NCBI GenBank assembly: GCA_965226565.1
Contig: CBDDDI010000001.1
Coordinates: 62,001 to 126,000, forward strand
Direction of reading: 5' to 3'
Origin: SZUA-444 sp965226565
GTDB lineage: Bacteria > Bacillota > Clostridia > Oscillospirales > Ruminococcaceae
DNA length: 64,000 bases
The notes under the pieces are model-generated. The model saw only the letters and a program-made list of their open reading frames with translations. It had not been told where the DNA came from and ran no database searches. Within the stretch, counting starts at the first letter, position 1; every line of letters begins with the position of its first letter. This document shows positions 6,944-15,708 of this stretch, in pieces. Position numbers and translations under genes: made by a program.

Positions 6944-8723
6944 TATTATTTTCCACCTTCTTTCTATTTGCGCCTACAGCCCATTTTTTAACACCAATAT
7001 GAGCTTGCCACATGTCTTTGTATAGTGAGCATTTCTCAATAAGTTCTTCTTGAGTTCCTTGTGCTAAAATATTACCTTGTTTTAATACAACAATGTTATC
7101 AGCATTTTTAATTGTTGATAATCTATGAGCTATTACTAATAATGTTTTTCCTTTTGTTAAAACAGAAAGGCTTTCTTGTATTTTAGATTCATTTTCTGGA
7201 TCAGTGAAAGCTGTAGCTTCATCTAAAATAATAATTGGTGCATTTTTAAGAATCATACGAGCAATTGAAATTCGTTGTTTTTCTCCTCCAGAAAGTTGTT
7301 TTCCAGCTTCACCAGCTGAGGTATTATATCCTTTTGGAAGTTTAGAGATAAATTCTTCACATTGTGCTGCTTGTGCTGCTTTTTTGACTTCTTCATCAGT
7401 TGCTTTTGGATTTCCAAGTCTAATATTTTCTAATAATGAACAATTAAATAAAAAATTATCTTGAGCTACAAAACTTACATTCTCTGATAATTGAGATAAA
7501 GGCATATTTTTAATATTTGTTCCACCAATGCTGATGCTGCCTTTGGTAACATCCCAAAATCTTGCTATTAATTTTGCTACTGTGGATTTACCGCCACCTG
7601 ATGGACCTACTAATGCTGTAAAAGTATCTTGTGGCAAAGAAAGATTTATATTATGTAATACTTCATCTTCTGGTTTATCAGTATAAGAAAAACATACATT
7701 TTCAAGAGTAATATTGTGATTTTTAATTATAGCTTTTTGTGATGGTTCAGTAAGAGCTTTCATAGTTAAAAATTCTTGTAAATCATTTGTAGTTCTTTGG
7801 ATTTGACGAATATTTTCACTAAACACTTCTATAGCTACAAGTGAAGTCACCATAGACATAGAAAGCAGTACTGCTAAAATTGCTTGTGAAATAGTAATAG
7901 CACTATTGTTAGCAAGATACAAAGAAACAGGTACAACTCCTAAAAGAGTAGCAGGAAATAGTGCAAATGAAAGTTTCATTGTGAGAAAAGTTGACGAAAG
8001 CCATTTTACTACAAAATTTTTGTAATCAACAATAGCTTTTGAATATTTTTCATAAGATACACCAGTTCTTCCAAATGCTTTAATAACTTCAATTCCTTCA
8101 ATGTATTCAACAATAGTGCTATTCATATATGAATTTGATGTGTTATATTTATCAAAATTTTTGCCACTAAGTTTATATGATATAATCATAAAAAATATTG
8201 CTAAAGGAAATGTAAGTAATGATGCTAAAGCAAGACGAAAATCTATAATAGTTAAAGCGCAAATACTTACAATTGGTAACATAATATGTCCAGCTCCTTC
8301 TGGTACAATATGTGCAAGTGGTGGTTCTATATTTTCTATTTTATCTACAAGAATATTTTTTATTTCACCTATAGAATGTTTGTGTGTTTCTCCTAAAGGT
8401 GCATGAAGAAAACAATTGGCAACTTTAGTTCTTAATCCTTCAAGCACATTGTAAGCAACATTATGAGAAAGTCCTGTAGATAATCCAAAACATACTACTT
8501 TAATAAAATAAGCTATAGCAGCATATGCACACCAAATAAGAATATAATTTATTTTTAATTTACCATATATAAAACGATCTATTATTTTATATATACAAAA
8601 GTATGGAATTATTCCAGCAGTAACACTTATTACAGATAAAATAATAGATAAAATCCATTGTTTTTTAAATTTTTCTGCATAAGAAAGTAAAGGCTTTAAC
8701 CAGCCTTTGTTTTTATTTTTCAT
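6936..8723 (-). CDS. ABC transporter half-subunit A (permease–ATPase), pair 1
   Basis: A 595-residue ABC half-transporter: transmembrane domain about 18–320, then an ATPase domain with GPSGGGKST, LSGGEKQ, IIILDEATA and IAHRLST. Both partners of the pair have intact Walker B Glu and signature motifs, so neither nucleotide site appears degenerate. The N-terminal part is clearly paralogous to the first subunit of pair 2 at 15705–17447 (shared ...IIPYFCxxKII... and PLG...IVDxxE...LAH...PE). The start is an ATG at 8723 after GTGAGGT, only a few bases past the stop of the AraC gene, so it is part of the operon beginning at 12338. Confidence 0.85.
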   Translation of the reverse strand: MKNKNKGWLKPLLSYAEKFKKQWILSIILSVISVTAGIIPYFCIYKIIDRFIYGKLKINYILIWCAYAAIAYFIKVVCFGLSTGLSHNVAYNVLEGLRTKVANCFLHAPLGETHKHSIGEIKNILVDKIENIEPPLAHIVPEGAGHIMLPIVSICALTIIDFRLALASLLTFPLAIFFMIISYKLSGKNFDKYNTSNSYMNSTIVEYIEGIEVIKAFGRTGVSYEKYSKAIVDYKNFVVKWLSSTFLTMKLSFALFPATLLGVVPVSLYLANNSAITISQAILAVLLSMSMVTSLVAIEVFSENIRQIQRTTNDLQEFLTMKALTEPSQKAIIKNHNITLENVCFSYTDKPEDEVLHNINLSLPQDTFTALVGPSGGGKSTVAKLIARFWDVTKGSISIGGTNIKNMPLSQLSENVSFVAQDNFLFNCSLLENIRLGNPKATDEEVKKAAQAAQCEEFISKLPKGYNTSAGEAGKQLSGGEKQRISIARMILKNAPIIILDEATAFTDPENESKIQESLSVLTKGKTLLVIAHRLSTIKNADNIVVLKQGNILAQGTQEELIEKCSLYKDMWQAHIGVKKWAVGANRKKVENNNV

Positions 8724-8727
8724 TTTA

Positions 8728-9684
8728 TTACCTCACAAATTTATTTTCTCTTTTTCTGTATTCAATAGGTAAAATACCTATTTCTTTTTTAAAAGCTTGT
8801 GTGAATTTACTTGGACTGTCATATCCAACTTCTCCTGCGATTTTTGAAATATCATAATCTGTAAATAAAAGAAGTTCAGCAGCTTTGTTCATTCTGCAAG
8901 TTTTTAAATAAGAGTAAATTGGTTTTCCATATATCTCTTTAAAACATGTTTTCATTGTAGTAAGAGAAATATTAAAAAGTTTTGATAACTCTTCTAATGT
9001 ATCATGTTTTTGCAAATTTGTTATGATATATGTTTGTATTTGTTTTACTTTTTCTGTTTGTGTTTTATAAAAATAAATAGGTTTATCTTCATTTTTATAA
9101 TTATGAAGTGTACCTAAATATAAAAGAAGTTCAAATATTTTGATTTTCATATAATGATTTTTTATTTCTTGTGGAACTTGATAAAGTTCTGAAAAAATGT
9201 GTTCAATTTCATTGTTTTTTCTTAAAAAATAGATATCATTTTTAGGACAAAATTTATTTTTAATTTGTGATATTTTATATGGAAAATCCGGAAAAACAGC
9301 TGAAATACTTTTGTCTGCTATATCTATATCAAATGCTACAGTTATTCCATGAAAATGTTCTAATGGAAAAAAGAAATTGCTATTATGATTTTCTCTGGAA
9401 TCCATTTTTAAATCTCCAGCTTGTATGTAACTATAAGTGTTTTTTCTTATTTCTTGTTCTAATCTTCCTTCTTTGCAATGGTCAATACAAAATAAATTGT
9501 TTTGTGGAGAAAATTTTGATTTGATTTTTTGCATATGAAAATCATTATATATTATTTGGATTCCTTCCATTACATCATATATAGTCATAGATCCTGAACC
9601 TGTTTCATTTCTTGTTTGTAAAATAGTATTATTTCCATCTGAAAATTTTTCAAAATCATAATTTTCAATAGTTTTGTTAAGCAT
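8728..9684 (-). CDS. AraC-family transcriptional regulator
   Basis: A 318-residue regulator. The last ~105 residues are an AraC/XylS DNA-binding domain with both helix-turn-helix units (TLEELSKLFNISLTTMKTCFKEIYGKPIYSYLKTCRM and DISKIAGEVGYDSPSKFTQAFKKEIGILPIEYRK). The first ~200 residues form a divergent effector-binding part with no recognisable cupin motif. It sits inside the operon between the ECF ATPase and the ABC pair, overlapping the former by 8 bases. By analogy with YbtA, which acts with a ferric-siderophore, it may sense the imported ligand and activate the operon; that is inference. Confidence 0.88.
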   Translation of the reverse strand: MLNKTIENYDFEKFSDGNNTILQTRNETGSGSMTIYDVMEGIQIIYNDFHMQKIKSKFSPQNNLFCIDHCKEGRLEQEIRKNTYSYIQAGDLKMDSRENHNSNFFFPLEHFHGITVAFDIDIADKSISAVFPDFPYKISQIKNKFCPKNDIYFLRKNNEIEHIFSELYQVPQEIKNHYMKIKIFELLLYLGTLHNYKNEDKPIYFYKTQTEKVKQIQTYIITNLQKHDTLEELSKLFNISLTTMKTCFKEIYGKPIYSYLKTCRMNKAAELLLFTDYDISKIAGEVGYDSPSKFTQAFKKEIGILPIEYRKRENKFVR

Positions 9685-11062
9685 GATTTTCTCCTAATTT
9701 TATAATTTTGTCTGCTGCTAATTCTAAAAATTCTGTATCATGAGTTACAACAATGATAATTGTATCTTTTTTGGCTAATTTCTTTAAAGTATTAGCTACA
9801 ATTCTCATGTTCTCATAATCAAGTCCACTTGTAGGTTCATCAAACATAATTATTTTTTTAGATGATAATATTCCTGTAACTATTGCAAGGCGTTGTTTTT
9901 GTCCACCTGAAAGTGCCATTGGATGTTTTTCTTTTAAATCAAGTAGATTAAATTCTTTAAGAATTCTGTTTATATTTTCATCGTTTTCATTTATAGTACT
10001 TAATTTGCATTCTCCAAAAACACTATCAGAAAATAGTTGACTATTAACATCTTGCATTATTAAATAAGAGTTTTGTATTCTTTGTTTTGGTGTAAGATTT
10101 TTTCCATAAAGTGAAACACTGCCTTTAGATTTTTTATTAAGACCACATAAAGCTTTTAATAATGTAGTTTTACCTGCACCATTTCTTCCGATGATTCCTA
10201 AAATCTCACCAGTATTTGCTGAGAAAGAAAGATTACTGAAAATATCCTTATCTTTATAAGAAAATGATAAATTATTAACTATATAATCGTCATCTTGTTT
10301 TGGTTGTGTTTGAAAAATAGTATTATGTTCAAGTTTTCTAAGTCCCATTTGTATTCTTTCTTCATCAGTTAATAAAAGAAATTCATCATTTTTAAATTCT
10401 TTTTTAATTTCTCCATTTTCTATATAAACGACTTTGTCAATTATATTTTTTAAAAACCAAAGTCTATGTTCAGCAATTACAACAGTTTTTCCTTGGCTTT
10501 TTACATTTTCAATTTGCTCTTTTAAAAGAATTATACCTTCTTCATCTAAATTTGCTGTTGGTTCATCTAATACATAAATATTTGGATTTAGTGTGTTAAC
10601 AGAAGCAAATGCAAGAGATTGTTTTTCTCCTCCACTCATTTCGAAAACATTTCTGTTAAGCAATTTCTCAAGATGCAAATTAGATATTGTTTTTGAAATA
10701 GAATTAAGCATATCATTTTTTTGTGTACCGCAATTTTCTAATCCAAAACTTAGTTCAGCATTAGAATTTATATGAAAAAATTGTGATTTTGGATTTTGAA
10801 AAACTGATCCTACTGTTTTTGAAAGATTATACAGTTCTGTATTTGAAACACTAATATTATTTATTAAAACTTTTCCTGTAAGTTTACCATCTTCACAAAA
10901 ATGTGGAATTAAACCATTAATTAATTTTGTAATTGTTGTTTTTCCACAACCACTTTTTCCACATAATAATACACATTCACCATCGTTAATAGTAAGATTT
11001 ATATTTTTTAATTCATCTTTTTTTCCTGTATAAGAAAATGTGACATTTTTTATTTCTATCAT
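9677..11062 (-). CDS. ECF transporter double ATPase subunit
   Basis: A 461-residue soluble ATPase holding two ABC modules. Module 1 has LLCGKSGCGKTT, MSGGEKQ and IYVLDEPTANLD; module 2 has GIIGRNGAGKTTL, LSGGQKQ and MFDEPTSGLD. In energy-coupling-factor transporters the two ATPases are often separate (EcfA1/EcfA2); here they are one chain. It overlaps the EcfT-type gene by 4 bases (ATGA) and the AraC gene by 8. Together with the T and S subunits it should power high-affinity uptake of a vitamin, metal complex or similar small molecule. Confidence 0.9.
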   Translation of the reverse strand: MIEIKNVTFSYTGKKDELKNINLTINDGECVLLCGKSGCGKTTITKLINGLIPHFCEDGKLTGKVLINNISVSNTELYNLSKTVGSVFQNPKSQFFHINSNAELSFGLENCGTQKNDMLNSISKTISNLHLEKLLNRNVFEMSGGEKQSLAFASVNTLNPNIYVLDEPTANLDEEGIILLKEQIENVKSQGKTVVIAEHRLWFLKNIIDKVVYIENGEIKKEFKNDEFLLLTDEERIQMGLRKLEHNTIFQTQPKQDDDYIVNNLSFSYKDKDIFSNLSFSANTGEILGIIGRNGAGKTTLLKALCGLNKKSKGSVSLYGKNLTPKQRIQNSYLIMQDVNSQLFSDSVFGECKLSTINENDENINRILKEFNLLDLKEKHPMALSGGQKQRLAIVTGILSSKKIIMFDEPTSGLDYENMRIVANTLKKLAKKDTIIIVVTHDTEFLELAADKIIKLGENHA

Positions 11063-11745
11063 AAAATTGTACCTCTTGAAAGTATTGAAAGTAAAACTAA
11101 TGTTAAAGCTATAGAAATAATAATTGTATCTGATATTTGCATGTTCATATCAAAAACAGAGGTTTTTTTGCAAGGATTTTCAATACCTCTTGTAACTGCA
11201 GCAGCAGAAAGCTCATCTGCAGTTCTTGTGGCATTTATTATTAATGAAACCATAATACTTTCAATTTGTTTAGATTTTGGAATATTTCTTAATTTAATAG
11301 AATCTTTTACACAAGAATATTCTTGTTTTAATGATGGGATATATCTAATGGTTACTGATAATGGAATCAAAATAAAATTTGGAAGTTTAAATTTTCTCAA
11401 AGCTAAAATTAAATATTGAGAAGGTATTTTATTTATTATTAATGATCCTATCATAATGCAAGGTATTATTTTACGTGCAAATGAAAACATTATAAAAAAT
11501 CCGGATGCGAAATTAAAAGTTGCTAGTGGTAATAAATATGTTTGAATAAATACTGTAGCAAGTAAAATTCCAATCCATTTTGTTGCTTGTTTTATACATC
11601 CACACAAGCTTAATAGAGTAAACAAAAATATCCAAAGAATTATTTCAATATAATAATTATTTTGTGTAAATGTTATTATATTAGATAAAACCAATAATAA
11701 TATGATTGTTCTAGCATCAATTATAGTTTTTTTGGTGTCTAACAT
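11059..11745 (-). CDS. ECF transporter transmembrane subunit EcfT/CbiQ family
   Basis: A 228-residue membrane protein with about five or six hydrophobic segments and the family's cytoplasmic coupling region: ARKIIPCIMIGSL, then SLKQEYSCVKDSIKLRNIP and the Ala/Arg/Gly-rich ATRTADELSAAAVTRGIENP motif that contacts the ATPases. It starts one base inside the S-component stop and overlaps the ATPase gene by 4 bases. It serves as the scaffold joining the substrate-binding S subunit to the double ATPase. Confidence 0.88.
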   Translation of the reverse strand: MLDTKKTIIDARTIILLLVLSNIITFTQNNYYIEIILWIFLFTLLSLCGCIKQATKWIGILLATVFIQTYLLPLATFNFASGFFIMFSFARKIIPCIMIGSLIINKIPSQYLILALRKFKLPNFILIPLSVTIRYIPSLKQEYSCVKDSIKLRNIPKSKQIESIMVSLIINATRTADELSAAAVTRGIENPCKKTSVFDMNMQISDTIIISIALTLVLLSILSRGTIL

Positions 11746-12338
11746 TATTTTATAACTCCTGCTTTTTTAAAGTGTTTCCTAAATAAAATTCTAGCGATAA
11801 TTGCTCCAACAAAAGCACTAACTATAGTAGCAATTATTATAATAACAAGCATTTTAGGAGATGTAAGAGTCATACATGTATTAATATAAGACTTAGGCAT
11901 ACCAAAATCAGTTATTTTTTTAATAAAAGCTTCAGAATCTATCCAAAGTGGAAGTGGAGAAGCAACTATTCCTAAAGAAATAAATGCATAGGCCATAGAG
12001 TCTGCTTTAAAACTTTTATATTTGGATATGTAGCGAATTATTTCACCTATTATACCCGCTAAAATAAATGTAATAGGAACAAAAATAGAGAATTGACCAG
12101 TTATTAAATAAAGTAATGCTATTACAACTCCACTAATTAATACAGCAAATGGTTTTTTAACTTTTGCAAGCATAATTAAAAAAGGTGTTGCAGAAATTAT
12201 AGCAGCAATTGTAGGCGTTAAAAACCAGACAATAGCATGAAACCCACCAAGCATGTGAGACAATAAACTTAGTACAAAATATAATGCTGAGAAAATACCG
12301 ATTGTTATTAGATCTTTACCTTTTAATTTGTTATTAAT
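11745..12338 (-). CDS. ECF substrate-binding (S) component, MptD-like; apparent AUU start
   Basis: A membrane S component of about 197 residues with five or six hydrophobic segments. The first ATG or TTG in frame (12263, TTG) lies inside the first membrane helix and has no ribosome site. In frame upstream, an ATT at 12338 is preceded by AGGAGGG at 6 bases and gives (M)NNKLKGKDLITIGIFSALYFVLS, the expected N-terminus of this family, with an in-frame stop just before. I therefore call an AUU initiator. It is the first gene of the operon that runs to 5195. The substrate is unknown; the metal-box palindrome upstream points to a metal or metallophore. Confidence 0.8.
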   Translation of the reverse strand: MNNKLKGKDLITIGIFSALYFVLSLLSHMLGGFHAIVWFLTPTIAAIISATPFLIMLAKVKKPFAVLISGVVIALLYLITGQFSIFVPITFILAGIIGEIIRYISKYKSFKADSMAYAFISLGIVASPLPLWIDSEAFIKKITDFGMPKSYINTCMTLTSPKMLVIIIIATIVSAFVGAIIARILFRKHFKKAGVIK

Positions 12339-12355
12339 TTTAAACCCTCCTAATT

Positions 12356-12442
12356 AGTTAGAAATGACTAACTTTGTAATGAAAAATTAAACACAATTTC
12401 TTGTGCCAATGTTATTTTACAATAATGCTTATATATTTGCAA
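12356..12442 (-). promoter_or_regulatory. Promoter and AGTTAG-N6-CTAACT operator before the ECF operon
   Basis: On the minus strand TTGCAA (12437–12442) and TAAAAT (12414–12419) are spaced by 17 bases. The perfect palindrome AGTTAG-N6-CTAACT lies at 12356–12373, between that promoter and the ribosome site. The same palindrome precedes the ZIP gene and, with one mismatch, the second ABC operon. Confidence 0.6.
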
Positions 12443-12494
12443 CTCTAAAAAGTCAGTAATGTTCCGTTTGGACATTTTATTTTTAATAGTTTTA

Positions 12495-12538
12495 AAAAAG
12501 CCTTTATTGTATTGAAATTTACAACAAAGACTTTTTTA
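12495..12538 (-). terminator. Terminator after the MATE gene
   Basis: Read on the minus strand, AGTCTTTGTTGTA pairs imperfectly with TACAATAAAGGCT and is followed by a run of T, ending the ABC–ABC–MATE operon. Confidence 0.6.
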
Positions 12539-12544
12539 TATTAA

Positions 12545-13948
12545 TTAAACTGTTTGAGTTTGAGCTAATTTTTTCTCTTCTGCTATTTTATCATCTTTTT
12601 CTAAATTTTTAAGAAGTTTAATTACTGTAATTGCACAGAATATTGCTACAAGACCTTCTGATATAACTGGAGCTAAGAAAACACCATGTATTTTTAGATT
12701 AAATATCTTTGGTAATATAATTACTGCAGGCACATATAAAATAAGTTGTCTACCTAACGCAGCATAAGCTGCTAATTTTGCTTTTCCTAATGCTTGGAAT
12801 AATGTAATTGCTATAATTGTAAATCCAAATACAATAAAGATTGAAAACATTAATCTAAAATCTTGATATCCCATTTCAACAATGTGTTTTTCTTTAATAA
12901 ATAAAGATAACATTGCTTTTGGTGCTAGCATAGCAGGAATATAAAATAGCATTGCTAATGTTGTAGTTCCTATAATAAATACTTTTGTGAATTTTCTTAC
13001 TCTTCCAAAATCTTTTGCTCCAAAGTTTGTTCCAACACAAGGCTGGAAGCCTTGGCTCATACCCCAAAGAGGAATAAAAGAGAAGCATTGTATTCTTATT
13101 GCTGCTGTTAAAATTGTTTGCCATTGTGTTCCACCATAATTAGCAGCTACTTTAAATGTTACTGTTTGCATTATCATTGTTAAAACCTGCATAAGCATTG
13201 CAGAAACACCAATAGATAAAACTTCTGGTAATAATTTTGTGTCAATTTTTATTTTATGTATTTTTACAACTTTACTTTTTCTTAAGAAAAAGTAAAGTGT
13301 GTATGCAGCTTGTAGAATTTGAGTAAAAATAGTTGCAATTGCTGCTCCTTGTAAACCTAAACCATATGGTTTTAAAATGTAAATTAATATAGGATCTAAA
13401 ATTATATTTAAAATTGCACCACCAGCCATGATTTTCATAGCTTTTTTCATTGCACCTTCTCCACGCATAATCATATTTGCTGCTTGTGCGAAATTCACAA
13501 ATAAAGATGCTGTAAATATAATTCTTAAATAATTAGTTGCTAAATCTAGTACATTTCCTTTTGCACCAGTTAGTGAAAGAAGTTGTTTTGTAAAAACAAT
13601 TCCTACCACTGTAGTTAATATAGACATAATAATTACTAGTGATATCATATTTCCCATGATTTTATCAATGGTTTTCTTGTCATTTTTACCTATAGCACGT
13701 GATAAAACTGAAGCAGAGCCCATACCTAAAAGTGTTGAAATACCTGTGTTTAAAAGTGTGAATGGATATGCTACTCCAACTGCAGTCATTGCATCGCTGC
13801 TTACTATTTGTCCAATAAAAATAGCATCAACAAATGAGTATAAAGCAATTACTACCATTCCACAAACAGCAGGTAAACTCATACTAAAAAGTAGTTTTTT
13901 TGGATCTTCAGTTAATAACTGAGTTCTTGTATCAATTGATTTTGACAT
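12545..13948 (-). CDS. MATE-family efflux transporter
   Basis: A 467-residue integral membrane protein with twelve hydrophobic segments in two related halves. The N-terminus SKSIDTRTQLLTEDPKKLLFSMSLPAVCGMVVIALYSFVDAIFIGQ is typical of the NorM/VmrA-like MATE branch, as is GMSQGFQPCVGTNFGAK in the second half. Such proteins extrude cationic drugs or metabolites in exchange for Na+ or H+. AAGGAG precedes the ATG, and only 14 bases separate it from the ABC gene upstream, so it is co-transcribed with ABC pair 2. That coupling suggests a shared exported or imported ligand rather than general drug defence; this is inference. Confidence 0.9.
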   Translation of the reverse strand: MSKSIDTRTQLLTEDPKKLLFSMSLPAVCGMVVIALYSFVDAIFIGQIVSSDAMTAVGVAYPFTLLNTGISTLLGMGSASVLSRAIGKNDKKTIDKIMGNMISLVIIMSILTTVVGIVFTKQLLSLTGAKGNVLDLATNYLRIIFTASLFVNFAQAANMIMRGEGAMKKAMKIMAGGAILNIILDPILIYILKPYGLGLQGAAIATIFTQILQAAYTLYFFLRKSKVVKIHKIKIDTKLLPEVLSIGVSAMLMQVLTMIMQTVTFKVAANYGGTQWQTILTAAIRIQCFSFIPLWGMSQGFQPCVGTNFGAKDFGRVRKFTKVFIIGTTTLAMLFYIPAMLAPKAMLSLFIKEKHIVEMGYQDFRLMFSIFIVFGFTIIAITLFQALGKAKLAAYAALGRQLILYVPAVIILPKIFNLKIHGVFLAPVISEGLVAIFCAITVIKLLKNLEKDDKIAEEKKLAQTQTV

Positions 13949-13962
13949 AATATCTCCTTATT

Positions 13963-15708
13963 TTAAATTATTCTTTTGGATACTTTCCATTTAGCTGCGT
14001 TTTCTCTGCTAGATACAAAAGATTTATATATACCTTCTATTTGCATAAGTTCATTATGATTACCTTTTTGTACAATAGATCCTTTGTCAATTACAACAAT
14101 TTGCTCTGCATTTCTAACAGTTTTTAGTCTATGTGCAATCATAATAATCGTTTTATTGTGAGTTAATGCTTCAATAGCTTTTTGAAGTTTATCTTCATTT
14201 TCTGGATCAACATTAGCAGTTGCTTCATCTAAAATAACAATAGGTGCATCTTTAAGTAATGCTCTTGCAATAGATAACCTTTGCTTTTCTCCTCCAGAAA
14301 GATTATCACCACCTTCACCAATAATTGTTTCGTAACCATTTGGAAGTGACATAATAAAATCATGGCAACAAGCTTTTTTAGCAGCTTCAATAACTTCTTC
14401 ATGTGTTGCTGAAGGTCTACCAAACTTAATATTATTTTCTATAGTATCTGCAAAAAGATAAACATTTTGAAATACCATACTTATTTGTTCCATTAGTGAT
14501 TGAAGACTATAATCTTTAATGTTTTTACCACCAATTGTAATAGCTCCATTATCTACATCCCAAAATCTTGCTATAAGATTACAAAGTGTAGTTTTTCCAG
14601 AACCAGAAGCTCCAACAATAGCTGTAGTAGTTTTTTCTGGAATAATTAGATTTATATTATTAAGAATTTTTCTTTCTTCATATGAAAAATTAACATCTTG
14701 AAATTTAATATTATGATTTTCAGGTTTAATATGTAATCCATTTTGGTCAAGTTCAGGAATTTCATCAGTACGATTTGCTTCATCTATAGAAGTGCTTACA
14801 ATTCTTAATATAGGCATACTGCTTCCTGCTAATTTTATACTATTAAATACTGAAAATGAGATAATTATCATCATTAAAGCATTAATTAGTGACATTGTTC
14901 CGTTTAAATGAAAAATAATACTTACAAGAATAATAGCTATACTAGCAAATTGAATTGATAAACTTTGTAAAATATGATACGGTGTAAATGTTTTTTCAAT
15001 ATTAAGATTGCTTTGACAATTATGTTCTAATGCATCTTGAAGAGTTTTGTCACCTTTACCATTAAGATTATATGATTTTACAATACTCATACCTTGAACA
15101 TACTCTAAAATTGATGAGACCATAGTAGCTTGTGATTTGTGTTTTATAGGAAATAATTTTGATGATTTCTTTTCTGTTAAAGAAGAAACAGCTAAATATA
15201 TAATTGTTGCAATTATTACTATAAGTCCAATTCTCCAGTCAAAAATAAGAATTAAAATAGTGAATATTACAGAAGTAATAATTCCTCCTAATGCATTTAT
15301 AAGAACTCTTGCAGCAATCATTTCTACAAGTTCTAAAACAGTTGTAGAAACTCCTGTAATTTCACCTAGACTATTTTCATTAAAATATCCCATAGGTACA
15401 CGTTTTAGTTTATCTGCAATATGAATTCTTTTATTAGCTGTCATAAAAAAACTTGAATGAGTTTGTTGTAATTGCGAAAAATATTGTGTACAAGTTTTTC
15501 CTATAATTCCTATTACTAATAGTATTAAAGCGTATAACGAATTTTTAGCATCTTTATTTCCTTCTAAAACTTTAGATATAATTAAGTAAATAGACATTAT
15601 TTCAAGCATAGAAAAAATAGCATTAATAAAATTAACTACAATTGATTTATGTATATTAGATTTTTCTTTTCCAGCAAAATTAAATATTTTTTTTAGTGTT
15701 TTAATCAT
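13963..15708 (-). CDS. ABC transporter half-subunit B (permease–ATPase), pair 2
   Basis: A 581-residue ABC half-transporter. The start is the ATG at 15708 (MIKTLKKIFNF): it has AAGGAGG upstream and overlaps the partner stop as ATGA; the longer frame from 15747 is not supported. The membrane domain covers about 10–310; the ATPase domain has GASGSGKTT, LSGGEKQ, IVILDEATA and IAHRLKT. It is paralogous to the protein at 5195–6943, sharing long identical stretches such as SMVFQNVYLF and KKACCHDFIM. Pair 2 thus looks like a duplication of pair 1 that acquired a MATE gene instead of an ECF set. Confidence 0.85.
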   Translation of the reverse strand: MIKTLKKIFNFAGKEKSNIHKSIVVNFINAIFSMLEIMSIYLIISKVLEGNKDAKNSLYALILLVIGIIGKTCTQYFSQLQQTHSSFFMTANKRIHIADKLKRVPMGYFNENSLGEITGVSTTVLELVEMIAARVLINALGGIITSVIFTILILIFDWRIGLIVIIATIIYLAVSSLTEKKSSKLFPIKHKSQATMVSSILEYVQGMSIVKSYNLNGKGDKTLQDALEHNCQSNLNIEKTFTPYHILQSLSIQFASIAIILVSIIFHLNGTMSLINALMMIIISFSVFNSIKLAGSSMPILRIVSTSIDEANRTDEIPELDQNGLHIKPENHNIKFQDVNFSYEERKILNNINLIIPEKTTTAIVGASGSGKTTLCNLIARFWDVDNGAITIGGKNIKDYSLQSLMEQISMVFQNVYLFADTIENNIKFGRPSATHEEVIEAAKKACCHDFIMSLPNGYETIIGEGGDNLSGGEKQRLSIARALLKDAPIVILDEATANVDPENEDKLQKAIEALTHNKTIIMIAHRLKTVRNAEQIVVIDKGSIVQKGNHNELMQIEGIYKSFVSSRENAAKWKVSKRII

